In this document: one piece after another, positions 16,639-24,499 of the stretch
How the letters are laid out: every line of letters begins with the position of its first letter
Numbering within the stretch: position 1 is the stretch's first letter
NCBI GenBank assembly: GCA_002420115.1
Contig: DIHK01000013.1
Location: 1 to 53,741, forward strand
DNA: 53,741 nt
Reading direction: 5' to 3'
Origin: Nitrospira sp. UBA5698
GTDB taxonomy: Bacteria; Nitrospirota; Nitrospiria; Nitrospirales; Nitrospiraceae
Position numbers and translations under genes: made by a program
Notes under the pieces: model-generated
What the model saw: only the letters and a program-made list of their open reading frames with translations
What the model was told of the DNA's origin: nothing
Databases searched by the model: none

Positions 16639-16889
16639 CGGCGGAAAAGCCATCCTACGATATAGAATAGCAGACTCAGCAGTACACTGAGGAGAATACT
16701 GGTGGCGATAGGAAAATAGAAGCTGACATTCTCACGTTTGATGGAAATGTCACCGGGAAGCTTCCCGAGCCAACTGAGGCTATTCCCAAAACCGGGAATC
16801 CGATCGAGTGCGACGAGCACCACCCCCAGCGCGACAATGCCGAACCCCATTCCGATAAGAATCTTCCCGAGGGTCGTCCATTCCGGCAT
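16635..16889 (-). CDS. DUF2905 family small membrane protein
   Basis: Protein of 84 aa with two membrane segments (ILIGMGFGIVALGVVLVALD and IATSILLSVLLSLLFYIVGWLF) separated by the DUF2905 signature LSWLGKLPGDISIKRENVSFYFP. Function unknown. Its stop overlaps the ATG of the SpoIID-like gene (ATGA), so the two are likely translated together, which hints at an envelope role; that is inference only. Confidence 0.88.
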   Translation of the reverse strand: MPEWTTLGKILIGMGFGIVALGVVLVALDRIPGFGNSLSWLGKLPGDISIKRENVSFYFPIATSILLSVLLSLLFYIVGWLFRR

Positions 16890-16980
16890 CGACGTTCATC
16901 CCAACCTGCGGTCACTAAAACCGCGTGACAGGTTCCTCGAATCGCTTTCAAGCTTGTGAAGCGAATCCCGTCCTTGGATA

Positions 16981-17012
16981 AAGCTCAGGGCCGTGAGCAT
17001 GTCGAACGGTGC
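16981..17012. repeat. Short intergenic repeat (TTCGAC/CTCAGG type, inverse orientation)
   Basis: AAGCTCAGGGCCGTGAGCAT then GTCGAACGG, between asd and the DUF2905 gene. Its reverse complement shows TTCGAC, CTCA and CCCTGAGC blocks in the same order as the unit at 15242-15280. Confidence 0.45.
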
Positions 17013-17074
17013 TGCACCCTTCGTTTTCGAGATACGAGAGTGCGGCCTTGCTGCCAAACTGCTAAAGCATCCTG

Positions 17075-18097
17075 CTAGCCGTTGATCAAGCACTCTGCGA
17101 TCTGGATCGCATTGAGTGCCGCGCCCTTGCGAAGATTGTCGGAAACCACCCAGAGATTGAGACCATTGGCGATCGATTCGTCTTCCCGCACGCGGCCGAT
17201 GTACACCTCGTCTTTTCCCGTCGCATCGAGCGGCATGGGATAGAGCTTCTTCGTCGGATCATCATAGACCAGCACACCAGGCATCGCTGCGAGTGCAGCA
17301 CGTGCCTCATTCACTTTTAAGGGACGTTCCAATTCAACATTGATCGCTTCGGAATGGCACCGCAGTACAGGCACGCGCACCGTCGTGGCAGTCACCCTCA
17401 AGTTCGGCGCAGCAAGGATCTTCCGAGTCTCTTTCGCAATTTTGACCTCTTCTGAACAATCGCCTCCCTCGTTGAATGAGCCGATGTGCGGCAAAAGATT
17501 AAAGGCGATTTGGTAGGGATAGACCTTGGTTGTGATGTCGCGAAACGCCAAGAGATCCTTTGTCTGGTCCATCAATTCATCCATGGCCGCCGACCCGGTT
17601 CCCGATACGGATTGGAAGGTCGTCACCACCACGCGTTTGACCCCTACCGCATCGTGAAGCGGCTTCAGCGCCATGACCAACGGGGTGGTCGTACAGTTCG
17701 GAATAGACACGATGCCCCGCGGCATGTCCCGCAATGCCGCCGCGTTGACCTCCGGAACCACCAGCGGGACCTGTTCATCCATACGAAAGACAGCGCTATC
17801 ATCGATGACGGCAATCCCAGCGGCACCCAATCGCTGGCCATAGTCCTTGCTGATCGCATCCGTCGCGGAGATAAAGGCCAGATCGACGCCATCGAACGAC
17901 GAGGAGTCCGTCAGTTCCTCAACTGTCCACTCCTTACCTTGGCACGCCATGATCTCGCCTACAGATCGCTTGGAGGCAAACAGCCTTAGGCTTGCCAGGG
18001 GGAACTGCCGCTCTTCCAATATTTCTAAGGTCTCCTGGCCGACTGCGCCGGTTGCGCCAAGGATGGCCACTGTATACCCTTGTTTCTTCTTCAGCAT
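17075..18097 (-). CDS. asd: Aspartate-semialdehyde dehydrogenase
   Basis: Reduces aspartyl phosphate to aspartate semialdehyde, the branch point to lysine/diaminopimelate, threonine, methionine and isoleucine. The 340 aa contain the NADP-binding start VAILGATGAVGQE, the active-site cysteine in SIPNCTTTPLV, the QSVSGTGSAAMDEL block and the substrate-binding VRVPVLRCHSEAINVE with its His. It starts eight bases after the NHL-repeat gene stop and is the last gene of the leu block. Supply of semialdehyde for threonine and isoleucine fits the neighbouring ilv and leu genes. Confidence 0.97.
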   Translation of the reverse strand: MLKKKQGYTVAILGATGAVGQETLEILEERQFPLASLRLFASKRSVGEIMACQGKEWTVEELTDSSSFDGVDLAFISATDAISKDYGQRLGAAGIAVIDDSAVFRMDEQVPLVVPEVNAAALRDMPRGIVSIPNCTTTPLVMALKPLHDAVGVKRVVVTTFQSVSGTGSAAMDELMDQTKDLLAFRDITTKVYPYQIAFNLLPHIGSFNEGGDCSEEVKIAKETRKILAAPNLRVTATTVRVPVLRCHSEAINVELERPLKVNEARAALAAMPGVLVYDDPTKKLYPMPLDATGKDEVYIGRVREDESIANGLNLWVVSDNLRKGAALNAIQIAECLING

Positions 18098-18104
18098 GCA
18101 GCGT

Positions 18105-19313
18105 CTACTCCAATGTCAATGCGCGAATACGATGATTGAACGTGTCCGCCACCAGCAGCGTTCCGTCGCGATCGGCAACGATACCGAATGGGTAACATAC
18201 ACCGGCTTCTCGTGCGAGACCGTTATCACCTGAGTAGCAGGGACTTCCTTGCCCGACCACACAGACCGCCATTCCTGATGCCTGGTCCCATTCTCGGATG
18301 AGGTGATTATCAGAGTCCGTCAGAAAGAGCCTTCCCTGCTGACCAATAGCAATTCCCGTCGGACGTGCAAGACTCGCTGATGATGCGTCCAACGCCGACT
18401 CATATCGGTAGGATCCACCGTTTCCCGCAGCGTTAGAGATCAGCCCGGTTGAAAGATGGAGAGCGCGAACTCGACCATTGAACGTATCAGCAATGTAGAG
18501 CTGGTCGCCCGCAATCGCCAAGCCACTTGGGCCAGCAAGGGCCGTCTCAACCCCGAGCTTCCCATCCCCATCGTAGGTCGCCGATCCGGTTCCAGCAACG
18601 GTCTGAATGACTCTGGTTCTGAGATCGATCATCCGCACACGATGGTTGCTCTGATCGGCAATGTACAACAGAGTTTCATCGGTACTCAGAACCAACGCCG
18701 CCGGTTCATTGAGTGCCGCCTGGTCAGCAGAGCCGCCATCGCCCGAGAATCGCGGCTGACCTGTCCCCGCCAAGGTGGTAATGATACCCGTGACTGCATT
18801 CACCAGCCGCACACGATGGTTCATGGTATCCGCGACATACAGATTTCCAACTTTATCGACCACGACCGCCGTTGGAAAGTTGAGGGCAGCGGCTACGGCC
18901 AATCCACCGTCTCCAGCATATCGCTGCAGTGGAGCGGTTCCCGTCGTGACATATCTGACCGTTCCGCTCAAATCCGACTGTTGAACATACGATTGTTGTG
19001 CGGACTCATGACGAGAGTCCGCGAAAGGATCCTCATCTGCGACAGAAATCACATGATCTCGGTGAGAATCTTCTTCCCTCTGCCCATCAGGCGGCATGCC
19101 GACCACCGTCGAAATAATCCCCGTGGCACGCTCTATCTTGCGGATCACATGATTTTCAGAATCAGCCACATACACATTGCCATGATCATCGACCGCCACC
19201 CCCTTCGGCTCGTTCAACCGTGCGTAGAGTGAAGGTCCACCATCACCAGTGAAACCTGGCTCGCCGTTCCCGGCAAGGGTGCGGATCATCCATGTGGACA
19301 GAATGGCTGCCAT
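18105..19313 (-). CDS. NHL-repeat six-bladed beta-propeller protein
   Basis: Protein of 402 aa made almost entirely of six NHL-type repeats of about 55-65 residues, each with the pattern GDGG-x-A-x-LN-P-x-G-x-V, then LYVADxxNHRVR and an IxTVAGxG end (for example FTGDGGPSLYARLNEPKGVA and FSGDGGSADQAALNEPAALV). The propeller seems complete and no other domain is visible. There is no signal peptide or membrane segment, so it is probably cytoplasmic unless the start is wrong. NHL propellers bind proteins, RNA or small molecules; no catalytic residues can be assigned. It lies between leuB (17 bp) and asd (8 bp), so it is very likely co-transcribed with them, but its job there is unknown. Confidence 0.88.
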   Translation of the reverse strand: MAAILSTWMIRTLAGNGEPGFTGDGGPSLYARLNEPKGVAVDDHGNVYVADSENHVIRKIERATGIISTVVGMPPDGQREEDSHRDHVISVADEDPFADSRHESAQQSYVQQSDLSGTVRYVTTGTAPLQRYAGDGGLAVAAALNFPTAVVVDKVGNLYVADTMNHRVRLVNAVTGIITTLAGTGQPRFSGDGGSADQAALNEPAALVLSTDETLLYIADQSNHRVRMIDLRTRVIQTVAGTGSATYDGDGKLGVETALAGPSGLAIAGDQLYIADTFNGRVRALHLSTGLISNAAGNGGSYRYESALDASSASLARPTGIAIGQQGRLFLTDSDNHLIREWDQASGMAVCVVGQGSPCYSGDNGLAREAGVCYPFGIVADRDGTLLVADTFNHRIRALTLE

Positions 19314-19329
19314 AGTTTAGACGCGTTGA

Positions 19330-20403
19330 CTAACTGAGATTGCGAACGACGGCGTCACCCATCTCCACTGTACCGATGATCTTCGCCCCGGGACTCTGAA
19401 TATCCTTGGTGCGGTACCCAAGATCGAGCGTTTTCACAATGGCCTGTTCGATGGCTTCCGCTTCCTTCTCAAGCTGGAATGCGTAGGACAACATCATCGC
19501 AGCAGAGGCGATGGTCGCAATCGGGTTGGCGATATTCTTCCCCGCAATATCCGGTGCGCTTCCATGAATGGGTTCAAAGAGACCAACCTTCGCGCCAAGG
19601 CTTGCCGAGGGCAACATTCCGATTGAGCCGGTCAACATCGCCGCTTCATCGCTGAGGATATCGCCGAACATGTTGTTACAGAGCAGCACATCAAACTGCC
19701 GAGGGTTTCTCACCAACTGCATGGCCGCATTGTCCACGTAGATATGGTTGAGCTCCACATCCGGATAGGAGGCATGCACATCGATCACAACTTTCCGCCA
19801 CAGTTCCGAGGACTCTAAGACATTCGCTTTATCGACCGATGTCACTTTTTTCCGCCGCTTTCGCGCCGCTTCAAATGCGACTTTCGCAATTCGTCGAACC
19901 TCTTCCGTCGTATAGACTTCCGTATTGAATCCCCGTTCATCCCCGTTCGCCAACTTCTCGATCCCTTTCGGCTTGCCGAAATAGATACCCCCAGTTAACT
20001 CACGAATGACGAGGATGTCGATCCCCTCCACCACCTCGCGCTTCAACGTGGATGCATCCACGAGGGCCGAGTAGAGTTTCGCCGGTCGCACGTTGGCATA
20101 AAGCCCGAGCGCCTCTCGGATTCCGAGCAGCGCACGTTCAGGACGAAGGCTGTACTCCAGTCCTTCCCATCTGGGCCCACCTACGGCCCCCAAGAGGACC
20201 GCATCGCTCTGCTTGGCTAAGGCCAATGTGTCATTCGGCAGGGGAACCCCAAGTTTGTCAATCGCCTGCCCGCCGATATCGCCTGAGATAAACTCGAACG
20301 AATGACCGAATTTCTCCGCGATCACCTTCAGAACCTTGACCGCTTCTGGCACAATTTCTCGCCCAACCCCATCACCTGCCAACACTGCAACCTTCGCCTT
20401 CAC
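19330..20403 (-). CDS. leuB: 3-isopropylmalate dehydrogenase
   Basis: Oxidatively decarboxylates 3-isopropylmalate to 2-oxoisocaproate, the third step of leucine synthesis. The 357 aa begin KAKVAVLAGDGVGREIVPEAVKVL and contain the substrate-binding LRPERALLGIRE and RELTGGIYFG, the metal site NMFGDILSDEAAMLTGSIGMLPSASLG, and GLFEPIHGSAPDIAGKNIANP. GTG at 20403 is chosen because AAAGGAG lies five bases upstream; another in-frame GTG at 20424 lacks such a site. It follows the cupin gene by 35 bp. The leuCD isomerase genes are not in the window. Confidence 0.97.
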   Translation of the reverse strand: MKAKVAVLAGDGVGREIVPEAVKVLKVIAEKFGHSFEFISGDIGGQAIDKLGVPLPNDTLALAKQSDAVLLGAVGGPRWEGLEYSLRPERALLGIREALGLYANVRPAKLYSALVDASTLKREVVEGIDILVIRELTGGIYFGKPKGIEKLANGDERGFNTEVYTTEEVRRIAKVAFEAARKRRKKVTSVDKANVLESSELWRKVVIDVHASYPDVELNHIYVDNAAMQLVRNPRQFDVLLCNNMFGDILSDEAAMLTGSIGMLPSASLGAKVGLFEPIHGSAPDIAGKNIANPIATIASAAMMLSYAFQLEKEAEAIEQAIVKTLDLGYRTKDIQSPGAKIIGTVEMGDAVVRNLS

Positions 20404-20438
20404 TGGTGCTCCTTTCGACTGCACACTCGGCTCATGGC

Positions 20439-20801
20439 CTAGTCTAGTATCGTTTCATCTTCCATTCGCCAGGCCGGATCAACAAGACATAAAAATTCAA
20501 CGTCGGTGTCTCCGGTATTTTCAAGAAACTGTTGCCCTCCCGGCGGCACATAGATTGTCGTTCCTGGTTCAACTGATGCAACCTGGTCGTCAATCGTCAA
20601 TCTCCCCCACCCCGAGATGATGTAATAGACTTCAGCGGAGGCTAAGACATGGCGTTTCGAACGTTGACCGGGCGGCAAGGTTCCGTGGGCAAGACTATAA
20701 TTCAGCGATAACTGGTGTTTGGCAGGATGAAAAATCTCCCGCAAGCGGGTCTCGTCCCCAGCAAGAAACTCGGGGCGATCCGCTAGCATCACCTTGAACA
20801 A
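20439..20801 (-). CDS. Cupin-fold protein
   Basis: Small single-domain cupin of 120 aa. The first cupin motif is degenerate (RHVLASAEVYYIISGWGRL keeps one His and the Glu), and in the second (PGTTIYVPPGGQQFLENTGD) the metal-binding His is replaced by Gln, so metal binding may be altered or lost. The TTG start at 20801 has GAGAGGG seven bases upstream; an ATG four codons inside is the alternative. It sits between leuA (65 bp) and leuB (35 bp), probably in one transcript. Substrate unknown; sugar-nucleotide or regulatory ligand binding are possibilities for the fold, not seen directly. Confidence 0.8.
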   Translation of the reverse strand: MFKVMLADRPEFLAGDETRLREIFHPAKHQLSLNYSLAHGTLPPGQRSKRHVLASAEVYYIISGWGRLTIDDQVASVEPGTTIYVPPGGQQFLENTGDTDVEFLCLVDPAWRMEDETILD

Positions 20802-20866
20802 GGAAAAGCCCTCTCGATCGAACCAACATCAGCTCAAAAAGGTAAACTGTACCGTGGAGTTCCGCG

Positions 20867-22414
20867 TTAAATCAAGTTCACCTTCTGCTCACCTTGCGCC
20901 TGTCGCGTCGCCAAATAGGATAACTTGTTCAAGGCGCTGACGTAGGCTCGAGCGGACGCTGTGATGATATCAGTATCGGCTCCATGCCCTGACACGGTCC
21001 GTCCGTCTTCCTGCACCCGCACTGAAACTTCGCCCTGAGCATCAGTCCCGCCGGTAATGGCTTTGACGACATACATCAACAAGCGGCTCTTCGTCTGCGT
21101 CAGGGCAGCAATGGTGCGATAGACGGCATCCACTGGCCCATCACCGGTCCCGGTTTGTGAGACGGACTTGCCATCGATCTCCAGTTCAACCGTGGCAGTT
21201 GGAACCTGATCCGTTCCGCTCAATACATGCAGGCCCTTTAAAACAAGACGCTCGGCCATCTTTGCCAGCTCTTCCGAAACGATCACTTCGAGATCTTCCT
21301 CGAAAATCTCCTTCTTGTGGTCGGCGAGTTTTTTAAACCGCTCGAAGGCATGATTGACCTCGGCTTCACCGAGCTTGTAACCCAGCTCTTCCAACCGCTG
21401 CCGAAAGGCATGTCGCCCAGACAACTTGCCCATGACCATCTGACTCTCAACCAACCCAATTGATTCCGGACGCATGATTTCATAGGTTGCCTTTTCCTTC
21501 AGCAAGCCATCTTGATGAATGCCTGAGGTATGAGCAAAGGCATTGGCCCCTACGATCGCTTTGTTGGGCTGTACCACCATGCCGGTAATCTTGCTCACCA
21601 AGCGGCTGGTCTTCGCAATCTCTTCTGTTCTGATTCCGGTATCGGCCTGATAAAAGTCTTTCCTCGTTCGGAGACCCATCACGATCTCCTCCAACGAGGT
21701 ATTCCCCGCACGCTCGCCGATACCATTGATCGTACATTCCACCTGTCCGGCCCCATTCATGATGGCCGCCAAGCTGTTCGATACCGCCACCCCCAGATCA
21801 TTGTGGCAATGGACGGAAATCACGGCTTGGTTGGCATTGGGGACTTGGTCGCAAATCCCTTTGATCAGCGCACCGAATTCTTGTGGAACGGCATAGCCCA
21901 CGGTGTCCGGAATATTCACGGTCCCGGCTCCCGCAGCGATGACCGCCTCGATCACTTCGTAAAGAAACGATGGGTCCGACCGGCTTGCATCCATCGGAGA
22001 AAATTCAACATCCTCGACATACCCCCGCGCCCGCCGGACCATCTCCACGGCCCGCTGCTTGGCCTGTTCCCTCGTCATCCGAAACTGGTGTTTGAGATGA
22101 ATATCAGATGTCGACAAAAATGTATGGATGCGAACCTTTGGCGCGCCCTTTAACGCTTCCCATGCCCGATCAATGTCCTCGGGACGAGCTCGTGCCAAGC
22201 TGCAGATCGTCGGCCCCTCGACCTCCTGGGCAATCCGTCGCACCGCTTCGAAATCACCAGGGGAGCTATAGGCAAATCCCGCCTCAATAATATCGACCCC
22301 GAGCCGTGCGAGCTGTTTCGCCACCATGACCTTTTCTTCCACATTCATGCTGGCACCGGGCGATTGCTCGCCGTCCCGCAACGTCGTGTCAAAAATTCTG
22401 ATCATGCGTGTCAT
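20867..22414 (-). CDS. leuA: 2-isopropylmalate synthase
   Basis: Condenses acetyl-CoA with 2-oxoisovalerate, the committing step of leucine synthesis. The 515 aa carry the HMGL-like barrel (IRIFDTTLRDGEQSPGASM with the catalytic Arg-Asp, ISVHCHNDLGVAVSNSLAAI metal-site HxH block, NGIGERAGNTSLEEIVM), and a C-terminal LeuA allosteric domain. The frame is open for 63 more codons upstream, but that extension is a translation of a repeat element and terminator; ATG at 22414 has GGAGG five bases upstream and matches family N-termini. The leader contains a T-box (see 22597-22862), so expression should rise when tRNA-Leu is uncharged. Confidence 0.97.
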   Translation of the reverse strand: MTRMIRIFDTTLRDGEQSPGASMNVEEKVMVAKQLARLGVDIIEAGFAYSSPGDFEAVRRIAQEVEGPTICSLARARPEDIDRAWEALKGAPKVRIHTFLSTSDIHLKHQFRMTREQAKQRAVEMVRRARGYVEDVEFSPMDASRSDPSFLYEVIEAVIAAGAGTVNIPDTVGYAVPQEFGALIKGICDQVPNANQAVISVHCHNDLGVAVSNSLAAIMNGAGQVECTINGIGERAGNTSLEEIVMGLRTRKDFYQADTGIRTEEIAKTSRLVSKITGMVVQPNKAIVGANAFAHTSGIHQDGLLKEKATYEIMRPESIGLVESQMVMGKLSGRHAFRQRLEELGYKLGEAEVNHAFERFKKLADHKKEIFEEDLEVIVSEELAKMAERLVLKGLHVLSGTDQVPTATVELEIDGKSVSQTGTGDGPVDAVYRTIAALTQTKSRLLMYVVKAITGGTDAQGEVSVRVQEDGRTVSGHGADTDIITASARAYVSALNKLSYLATRQAQGEQKVNLI

Positions 22415-22427
22415 ATTAACCTCCGAT

Positions 22428-22553
22428 ACAAGCTGCTCAAAAAGTCCTTCCGGCAAGGCCGCAAGGAGTGCGAACCCCGAGGCGTACTGGGTTGGTACGT
22501 CGAGGGGTTCAAACGACTGAGAACGCAGCGGGAAGGCTTTTTCAGCAGCTTGT
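22428..22553. repeat. 126-bp inverted-repeat (MITE-like) element in the leuA leader
   Basis: Terminal inverted repeats of 23 bp with two mismatches: left ACAAGCTGCTcAAAAAG, then CCTTCC after one base; right end GGAAGG, then CTTTTTcAGCAGCTTGT. Inside is a second palindrome, AACCCCGAGGCGTAC against GTACGTCGAGGGGTT. No coding capacity of its own. It lies exactly between the T-box terminator and the leuA ribosome binding site. From memory, similar AAAAAG...CTTTTT palindromes are frequent between genes in Nitrospira; this needs a search. Only one copy is in this window. Confidence 0.75.
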
Positions 22554-22596
22554 AAAAGAAAAGCCTTCATCCCGTTAGACCCAGGGACGAAGGCTT
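22554..22596 (-). terminator. Intrinsic terminator of the leuA T-box
   Basis: Minus strand: GCCTTCGTCCC pairs with GGGATGAAGGC around a loop, followed by TTTTCTTTT. It follows the T-box sequence directly and would be the alternative to the antiterminator. Confidence 0.85.
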
Positions 22597-22862
22597 GAAG
22601 CACTCCGTGGTACCACCCTGATTTAGCCTGAGGATCATCTGCCCCTCAGACCCTTCTTTCAGCCTCTTACGGAGGCGAGACGGAGTCTCTTACTTCCTGT
22701 TCGGAGACTCAGCTCAGAGGCGAGTTCGGCGACGTCTAGGCTGGCTTGCACCACCCACCAGCTCTCTCTAGAATGTTGAAACAGGATCCTCACTGCGGTC
22801 TTGCTGGATCGCCGTCTTGAACATTCAGTCTTCTAAACAGCTCGCCTACTACTCCTCATCCT
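22597..22862 (-). promoter_or_regulatory. T-box riboswitch (leucine-type) controlling leuA
   Basis: The minus strand contains the canonical T-box AGGGTGGTACCACGG (22605-22619), whose TGGT would pair with the ACCA end of tRNA-Leu. Upstream lies a Stem I: lower helix GAGG/CCTC, AGTAGTA on the 5' side of the specifier loop, helix GGCGA/TCGCC, and the apical AGAGAGCTGGTGGGTGGTG block. The 3' side of the specifier loop reads GAA-CTC (22722-22727), giving the leucine codon CTC. A GAGTCTC/GAGACTC hairpin serves as Stem III. Uncharged tRNA-Leu should stabilise the antiterminator and let transcription reach leuA. No clear promoter is seen in front, so it may be fed from pssA. Confidence 0.9.
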
Positions 22863-22900
22863 AGCTGTTCACACCCGCTTGGTTTTTCTCCCTCCCATTG

Positions 22901-23707
22901 CTATGGGTTTGATTCCACCGGTGGTAGGTCAACTTTTCCGACTCCCCGTTTCCCCGAGGCCGGAACGAGCAACCCAGCAATCTTTTCGACCGGTCCCATC
23001 AAGGCATAGCCCGCGAATACAACAAAGAGCATGACAGCCGGCCAGGCTGCGACCATCATCAGCGCTAGAATACCCCACACCAAGTACGTGATCTGGCGAT
23101 GCCCTTTGAACTTCAGATCCTTAAAGCTCCGATACTTGATCGTGCTGACCATCAGAAACGACAGCCCTAATGTCATCAATAGAACGACAATCGAACGGAC
23201 ATCCGCTCCCATCTTCATGATGTAATGATCCAGGACGACCAAGGATGCCACGACTCCGGCAGCGGCAGGAATGGCCAACCCAGTAAAGTACTTACCGTCG
23301 GAGACCGCCACTGTGGAGTTGAACCTCGCTAATCGGACGGCTCCCATGGCCACATAGGCAAACATGACTGCTACCCCGAACGTTCCATGCCCGCTCAACG
23401 CCCAGGAATAGATCAAGATCCCTGGAGCCACACCAAACGACACCACATCCGAAAGCGAATCATACTCCAACCCGAACTGACTGGTGCTGTTGGTCAACCG
23501 AGCTGATTTTCCGTCCAGGACGTCAAAGATCATAGCGACCAACACCGCGATTGCGGCTTCCAAGTAGTTGCCATTGAAGACCGACAGAATGGCAAATACC
23601 CCACAGAACAAGTTGCCCGTCGTAAAGAGGTTTGGAATCAGGTGCATCGCGGCCTTTCGCCGCTTTCCTCCCTTTCCAAACGAACTTCGAAAGCTCGCTG
23701 TTTTCAT
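22901..23707 (-). CDS. pssA: CDP-diacylglycerol-serine O-phosphatidyltransferase
   Basis: Makes phosphatidylserine from CDP-diacylglycerol and serine. The 268 aa protein has several membrane segments and a full CDP-alcohol phosphotransferase signature, DVLDGKSARLTNSTSQFGLEYDSLSD (D-x2-DG-x2-AR-x8-G-x3-D-x3-D). The basic N-terminus (FRSSFGKGGKRRKAAMHLIPNLFT) and TTGNLFCG start are typical of the type II enzyme. Its ATG overlaps the psd stop by four bases. The leuA T-box begins about 40 bp after its stop. Confidence 0.96.
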   Translation of the reverse strand: MKTASFRSSFGKGGKRRKAAMHLIPNLFTTGNLFCGVFAILSVFNGNYLEAAIAVLVAMIFDVLDGKSARLTNSTSQFGLEYDSLSDVVSFGVAPGILIYSWALSGHGTFGVAVMFAYVAMGAVRLARFNSTVAVSDGKYFTGLAIPAAAGVVASLVVLDHYIMKMGADVRSIVVLLMTLGLSFLMVSTIKYRSFKDLKFKGHRQITYLVWGILALMMVAAWPAVMLFVVFAGYALMGPVEKIAGLLVPASGKRGVGKVDLPPVESNP

Positions 23708-24354
23708 GGCAACTCTCCTAAGATGGTTTCCCCGCCTTTCACCCGCTGCCCAACAGCCACCCGAAGCGTGGTGCCGATAGGGAGAAACGTATCCATACGC
23801 GACCCAAACCGAATCAGCCCATATCGCTCACCCCGAACAGCTCGTTCCAGCGGCGCAATCCAACACACGATACGCCGGGCAATCAGGCCAGCCACCTGCA
23901 CACACAAGACTTTGATTCCTTCAGGCGTCTTGATCATCAATGCATTCTGCTCGTTCATAAACGTGGCTTCAGGTTTACTGGCCACCATGAACAAACCCGG
24001 CTGATATTGCACATTTTCAACCATTCCGTCGCAGGGTAGTCGATTGATGTGCACGTCGAAGACATTCAGAAAGATCGTCACGCGGAGGCTCCGTTCCTTC
24101 AGATACCTCGGCTCAAACTCTTCCTCAATGGCAATCACTTTACCGTCGCCGGGAGCGACGATGAGGTTTGAACCTTGCGGGATCACCCTGGCTGGGTTTC
24201 GGAAAAACCAAGCCGAAAACAAGGTCGCAATCCCACCGAGGAACGCGACGAAGGACCAGCCTAACAATCCCGTCAACAGTGTAACGCCAGCAGGAACTGC
24301 GATGAAGGGAATTCCTTCTTTCGCAAAGGGAACGCCGACTGCACGATCCGCCAT
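23704..24354 (-). CDS. psd: Phosphatidylserine decarboxylase proenzyme (short type)
   Basis: Converts phosphatidylserine to phosphatidylethanolamine. The 216 aa match the short class. Two N-terminal membrane segments (VPAGVTLLTGLLGWSFVAFLGG and IATLFSAWFF) precede the core with VAPGDGKVIAIEE and FLNVFDVHINRLPCDG. The self-cleavage site is the Gly-Ser of RFGSRMD, where Ser becomes the pyruvoyl group. It overlaps pssA by four bases, so the two successive steps of phosphatidylethanolamine synthesis are translationally coupled. Confidence 0.96.
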   Translation of the reverse strand: MADRAVGVPFAKEGIPFIAVPAGVTLLTGLLGWSFVAFLGGIATLFSAWFFRNPARVIPQGSNLIVAPGDGKVIAIEEEFEPRYLKERSLRVTIFLNVFDVHINRLPCDGMVENVQYQPGLFMVASKPEATFMNEQNALMIKTPEGIKVLCVQVAGLIARRIVCWIAPLERAVRGERYGLIRFGSRMDTFLPIGTTLRVAVGQRVKGGETILGELP

Positions 24355-24415
24355 GGAGTGGCCTCAATTCTTCAGAAGAGATGTTCTAACCGGCCGTCCA
24401 GCGAGGCCGCAGGAA

Positions 24416-24435
24416 GTGAAACGGTGAAGCGTACG
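24416..24435. repeat. GTGAARCGTG-type intergenic repeat
   Basis: GTGAAACGGTGAAGCGTACG in the ilvC-psd gap, two abutting imperfect units. It is followed by a small CGTAC/GTACG hairpin. Related to 15346-15365, 32588-32609 and 38256-38276. Confidence 0.45.
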
Positions 24436-24499
24436 TGGTTATTGTACGTTGAGCCTTTGAACGATGCGAGAACGAAGCTGGTGCTTGGTTTCAACATCT

